NCBI GenBank assembly: GCA_025454755.1 | Contig: JALONV010000018.1 | Location: 1 to 37,717, forward strand | Origin: Bacteroidales bacterium | Lineage (GTDB): Bacteria > Bacteroidota > Bacteroidia > Bacteroidales > VadinHA17 | Length of the DNA stretch: 37,717 nucleotides | Direction of reading: 5' to 3' | Shown here: in pieces, positions 35,114-37,717 of the stretch | Numbering within the stretch: position 1 is the first letter of the stretch | How the letters are laid out: each line of letters begins with the position of its first letter | Made by a program: the position numbers and the translations under genes | Notes under the pieces: model-generated | Told to the model about the DNA's origin: nothing | Seen by the model: only the letters and a program-made list of their open reading frames with translations | Databases searched by the model: none

Positions 35114-35212
35114 AAAAAAAGCCTCTTTCTGAACCCGGTTTGCAAACCTTCTTCAAAAATAAGCTTTAAACTCAAACCTGCAATAATCCCTGAGGTTACT
35201 ACTCCCTGTTTT

Positions 35213-35268
35213 TCTTTTATCTTTTGTCTTCTGCCTTCCGTCTTCGGTCTTCTGTCTTACTCCTTCCT
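35213..35268. repeat. Heptamer tandem array, 8 units, overlapping a stop codon
   Basis: Units TCTTTTA, TCTTTTG, TCTTCTG, CCTTCCG, TCTTCGG, TCTTCTG, TCTTACT, CCTTCCT. Two units lie inside the 3' end of the 68-aa gene and supply its stop (complement at 35257-35259). It is the complementary sense of the GGAAGAC array at 27.3 kb. Confidence 0.85.
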
Positions 35269-35463
35269 GTTGCACTCACATCTGTTTACAACAATGAATA
35301 AGGCAATTGTCACAAGGAAGAAGCTGTTTGCCATGTGGAAATAATTTACCGCATGCTGAATGGGAAGAATTTTTTTGCTGATGAGACCGGAAATGATTCC
35401 CAGTAACATTAGGATGAATCCTATACCTGCGGAAGCCCATCCTATCCAGTTTAATGCTTTCAT
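35257..35463 (-). CDS. Small membrane protein, function unknown
   Basis: 68 aa with two predicted membrane helices (about 5-27, WIGWASAGIGFILMLLGIISG, and 41-60, YFHMANSFFLVTIALFIVV) and a charged, Cys-containing tail NRCECNRKE. I do not recognise a family. Codon use, ATG and helix composition look genuine. The last residues and the stop are encoded by units of the heptamer array, so the C-terminus may have been lengthened or set by the repeat. It lies between lhgO-like and the decayed glycosidase. Confidence 0.6.
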   Translation of the reverse strand: MKALNWIGWASAGIGFILMLLGIISGLISKKILPIQHAVNYFHMANSFFLVTIALFIVVNRCECNRKE

Positions 35464-35542
35464 GACCTTAGTTTTAAGTTAATAACTCAGTACCATCCTT
35501 TTTTCAAAGGTATTAAATAGATGAAAGCAAGTCAAGTTAAAG

Positions 35543-35898
35543 AATGAGATCCCCGGTTGGACACATTCAGTGATTGACAGCCTCAGTTCCCTGTCGGTCG
35601 GAAATAAAGAATTCACTTTTACGGTCGATGTGACCGGGTTACAATCATTTCCTCAGTTCTATGAAAAGGGGATCCCTCCTGGAACTATGTCTGAATGGGG
35701 TTGGGAGAAAAGCCGGATCCTCAATGGGCTGATATTGTAGAAAAGATTTCTAAGTTTCCGATGTCGGCGGCTTCAATAGGGAGAGAGGAGCAGGCGATTG
35801 ATTTTTTATTAGTGAATGCACCAAAAAACCGCTATCTTGTCAATGGTCATAATTACCAGGATGTCAGATGGGGCAACCTGAATAAATATGTTGAATGA
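35543..35898 (+). pseudogene. Decayed six-hairpin-type glycosidase (N- and C-terminal pieces fused by deletion)
   Basis: Frame 1 from about 35543 reads NEIPGWTHSVIDSLSSLSVG then NKEFTFTVDVTGLQSFPQFYEKGIPPGTMSEWGW, the N-terminal landmark of a family of secreted six-hairpin glycosidase-like proteins, then runs to a stop at 35738. In another frame the sequence continues EKPDPQWADIVEKISKFPMS and AASIGREEQAIDFLLVNAPKNRYLVNGHNY, which resembles the C-terminal catalytic half of the same type of protein. Several hundred codons between them are missing. No start codon or signal peptide is present. The 67-codon open frame at 35695-35898 is part of this remnant. Confidence 0.7.
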
Positions 35899-35916
35899 AT
35901 AATATGATATGTGCAG

Positions 35917-36591
35917 ATGAAAAACATTGTCTTTAAGAATTTGTACGGCTTTACAGCTGCCTTTCTTCTTTCGGTCGTGACTCTCATCCTCCAGGGTCAG
36001 ACAACAAACACAGGAGAAATGACGCAATACCTGTTCAGTGAATTCACAAAATGCGATGTTCTTATGAAAAACGGGCAAATTCATACCACCGTGATGAATT
36101 ATAATATTGTAACAGGAAAAATGGTTTTTCTGAGTAACGACAAGTATTTTGATATGACAAATTCTGAAGCTGTGGATACGGTAATGCTGAACGGATGCAA
36201 GTTTATCGCGGCAGGCAAATCATTCTATGAAGTTCTTGTCGCAAAACCAATTGCCCTTTTTATAGAGCATAAGGGCAACGTTTCAATGGCCGGCAGACCT
36301 GTTGGTTACGGCGGTACGTCTCAGGTCGCTTCGTCTTCCTATATTTCCAGCATAGAACGGTCAGGAATTCAAACCAATCTGCCATTGCCCAGTGCTTATG
36401 TTGTAAATCCGTCAACTGTCTACTGGATCAGGAGGGGAGAGAACTGGGCTGATTTTACAAATGAAAAGCAGTTTTTAAGTCTGTTTCCCGAAAAAGCATC
36501 AATTATAAAAAGCTTTATTAAGGGGAACCGTATAAAATTTGACGAACCTGACGATCTTATCAGGCTCGTAAAATACTGTGCTTCATTATAG
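35917..36591 (+). CDS. Secreted protein of unknown function
   Basis: 224 aa from ATG 35917; a GTG two codons upstream is possible. The signal peptide is MKNIVFKNLYGFTAAFLLSV...LQGQ. The mature part (about 30-224) is mostly beta: YLFSEFTKCDVLMKNGQIHTTVMNYNIVTGKMVFLSNDKYFDM, then VDTVMLNGCKFIAAGKSFYEVL, and ends with a helical stretch DLIRLVKYCASL. The FLSNDKYFDMTN and DTVMLNGCKF parts suggest a small barrel or sandwich. I do not recognise a family. The gene stands alone, following the decayed glycosidase, with its own start 18 bp later. Confidence 0.72.
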   Translation: MKNIVFKNLYGFTAAFLLSVVTLILQGQTTNTGEMTQYLFSEFTKCDVLMKNGQIHTTVMNYNIVTGKMVFLSNDKYFDMTNSEAVDTVMLNGCKFIAAGKSFYEVLVAKPIALFIEHKGNVSMAGRPVGYGGTSQVASSSYISSIERSGIQTNLPLPSAYVVNPSTVYWIRRGENWADFTNEKQFLSLFPEKASIIKSFIKGNRIKFDEPDDLIRLVKYCASL

Positions 36592-36723
36592 ACTATAATA
36601 TATAGCAACTCTGTTAAACCGGTTGTCAGAATATTTTTAAATTTGAGGTTGGGTTTAAGGGATTATTGTTAACTTTATAGTATTACTAAAAAGAAACTAG
36701 GGTTTTGTCAAACTAAAACAAGT

Positions 36724-37455
36724 ATGAAAAAGGCTCTTGCTCTTTTCTCTCTGATCATACTGGTCACTTCAGCTTATCCGCAGCAAAGCAGCACTTCAGC
36801 CACAAATGTGGATATGTCCTACTTTGTAACTCACACCAGGGCAGAATTGATACAAAAGCTTGTTGATCTTCCTCTTGGAATACAACCATCAGACCCGTCA
36901 GATGTGATCCTTCAAAAGATTGAAACATACCTTGTTGCTTTTATTCCCCAGCCTGAATATACTGATGATGAATATGCAAAAGAAGCTAATATTCAGGCGC
37001 TCAAAAGCATAAAGCAGGGGGGGTATGGAATCGGTTCTGTGCTTGTTGATCAGAATGGGAAGATAATCTTCGCCGCACATAATTCCCAGATACAGAAAAA
37101 CAGATCTGATCTGCATGCTGAAATGACTCTGTTGACAAAATTTGAACAGAGTCATAAATCACATAAGTACATGAACATGTATGTCTATAAACCCGGACTG
37201 ACGGTATTCAGTTCTGCTGAACCATGCCCGATGTGCTTTATCAGGATCAGTACGGCAGGCTGCGACACAAAATATTGTACCCCCGGACCTGAAGACGGAA
37301 TGGTTACCAGGATAAGCTGCCTCCCGCCATCCTGGAAGGAAATGGCCATGAAACAAAAAGTCGAACTGGGTGATTGTTCCCCGATAATGCAGAAGCTGTC
37401 ACACCTTCTGTTTTATTCGTATTTACTTGATAACCGGGGTCCGAAACAGGAATAA
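36724..37455 (+). CDS. Exported cytidine/guanine-deaminase-like zinc protein
   Basis: 243 aa. The signal peptide is MKKALALFSLIILVTSAYPQ. The CDA fold zinc motifs are intact: HAE (His131, Glu133) and PCPMC (Cys168, Cys171) in SSAEPCPMCF, with GIGSVLVDQNGKIIFAAHNS before. Known members act in the cytosol on cytidine, deoxycytidylate, guanine or tRNA; this one would be periplasmic or secreted. The region before the domain (about 30-95) is helical and unassigned. A near-consensus TAACTTTA lies upstream at about 36,670. It could scavenge extracellular nucleosides; substrate is unknown. No immunity or toxin partner is seen. Confidence 0.8.
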   Translation: MKKALALFSLIILVTSAYPQQSSTSATNVDMSYFVTHTRAELIQKLVDLPLGIQPSDPSDVILQKIETYLVAFIPQPEYTDDEYAKEANIQALKSIKQGGYGIGSVLVDQNGKIIFAAHNSQIQKNRSDLHAEMTLLTKFEQSHKSHKYMNMYVYKPGLTVFSSAEPCPMCFIRISTAGCDTKYCTPGPEDGMVTRISCLPPSWKEMAMKQKVELGDCSPIMQKLSHLLFYSYLLDNRGPKQE

Positions 37456-37623
37456 TTGTCACCCGGATTTTGTCATCCGTCAATCCAAAACAGCAATCCG
37501 TAAAACAAAACAGGTATTTACCATCAGTATCGTTTAAATTTAAGGTGTTGACGAACCTGAATCTGTTTATTTAAGTTTAAAATGTTTCCTAATTTTGTCT
37601 AATGCTTAATACCTGAGGATTAA

Positions 37624-37717
37624 ATGAAGAGGATATTTAAGATTTTGATGGTGTTTGTACTCCTCACTGCAAATGCAGCAGCAGGTACAGGCAGGTCATT
37701 GACGCAACGGAAAATAA
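37624..37717 (+). CDS. Start of a secreted protein (partial)
   Basis: ATG 37624 opens a frame that continues past the right edge. The 31 visible residues begin MKRIFKILMVFVLLTANAAA, a clean signal peptide, followed by GTGRSLTQRKI. A GAGGA sequence (about 37614-37618) is a fair ribosome-binding site, which is unusual in this window. No family can be named. The preceding gap (37456-37623) holds nothing else recognisable. Confidence 0.65.
   Translation, partial: MKRIFKILMVFVLLTANAAAGTGRSLTQRKI

Noticed and set aside
35695-35898. A separate 67-aa gene
   Set aside because: Its sequence resembles the C-terminal part of the glycosidase whose N-terminal piece lies just upstream in another frame; it is part of a pseudogene.
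36724-37455. Polymorphic or interbacterial deaminase toxin
   Set aside because: There is a simple signal peptide, no toxin-delivery domains and no adjacent immunity gene; salvage is at least as likely.

Overview
The window looks like chromosomal DNA of a Bacteroidota bacterium, probably Bacteroidales or a related order. The support is a primary sigma factor of the short sigma-ABfr type, many promoters matching the Bacteroidota -7 consensus TAnnTTTG (upstream of rpoD a complete TTTG-N19-TATCTTTG), few Shine-Dalgarno sequences, a bTHX ribosomal protein, and many signal-peptide proteins with outer-membrane barrels. No rRNA, tRNA, CRISPR array, prophage or intact insertion sequence was recognised. 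Family names come from reading motifs by eye, without database searches.

Layout. 1-2966: 2-oxoacid dehydrogenase E1 (cut by the left edge) and E2 on the minus strand, divergent from a GntR/UTRA regulator; a palindrome in the shared promoter region is a candidate operator for both. 2967-4122: a decayed Gfo/Idh/MocA oxidoreductase and a LamG-like secreted protein. 4199-6090: a minus-strand RNA-biology cluster (NYN-LOTUS nuclease, RRM protein, cold-shock protein, terminator) behind an FMN-binding Nim/PNPOx-like protein. 6091-7451: a palindrome-centred repeat, a bTHX protein with a very long Lys/Glu/Pro repeat tail, and tandem repeats. 7452-14062: ThDP enzyme, EamA transporter, DEAD-box helicase, and a polysaccharide-deacetylase-like plus GNAT-like pair. 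14063-20349: a four-helix-bundle gene between inverted octamer arrays, ftsE, a large TPR protein and an outer-membrane barrel. 20350-27153: gyrB, then minus-strand DUF362 ferredoxin protein, a PBP4 remnant, rlmN, an exported S9 hydrolase and dapF. 27154-32222: HtrA protease, rpoD and uvrB. 32223-37717: a second, larger palindrome-centred repeat, two more pseudogenes, an exported methyltransferase-like protein, an LhgO-like oxidase, small and unknown secreted proteins, an exported deaminase-like protein, and the start of another secreted protein.

Most genes are housekeeping: replication and topology (gyrB), repair (uvrB), transcription (rpoD), rRNA modification (rlmN), RNA remodelling (DEAD helicase, Csp, RRM), envelope quality control (HtrA), division (ftsE) and lysine/peptidoglycan precursors (dapF). 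The unusual content lies between them: four visibly broken genes, at least six arrays of 7-bp units and three of 8-bp units, several running into or abutting stop codons, and two large elements built around perfect 24-25 bp inverted repeats that share the motif GAGGCGAAA. The NYN-LOTUS/RRM/Csp operon and the bTHX protein with its repeat tail are the best candidates for less-described biology.
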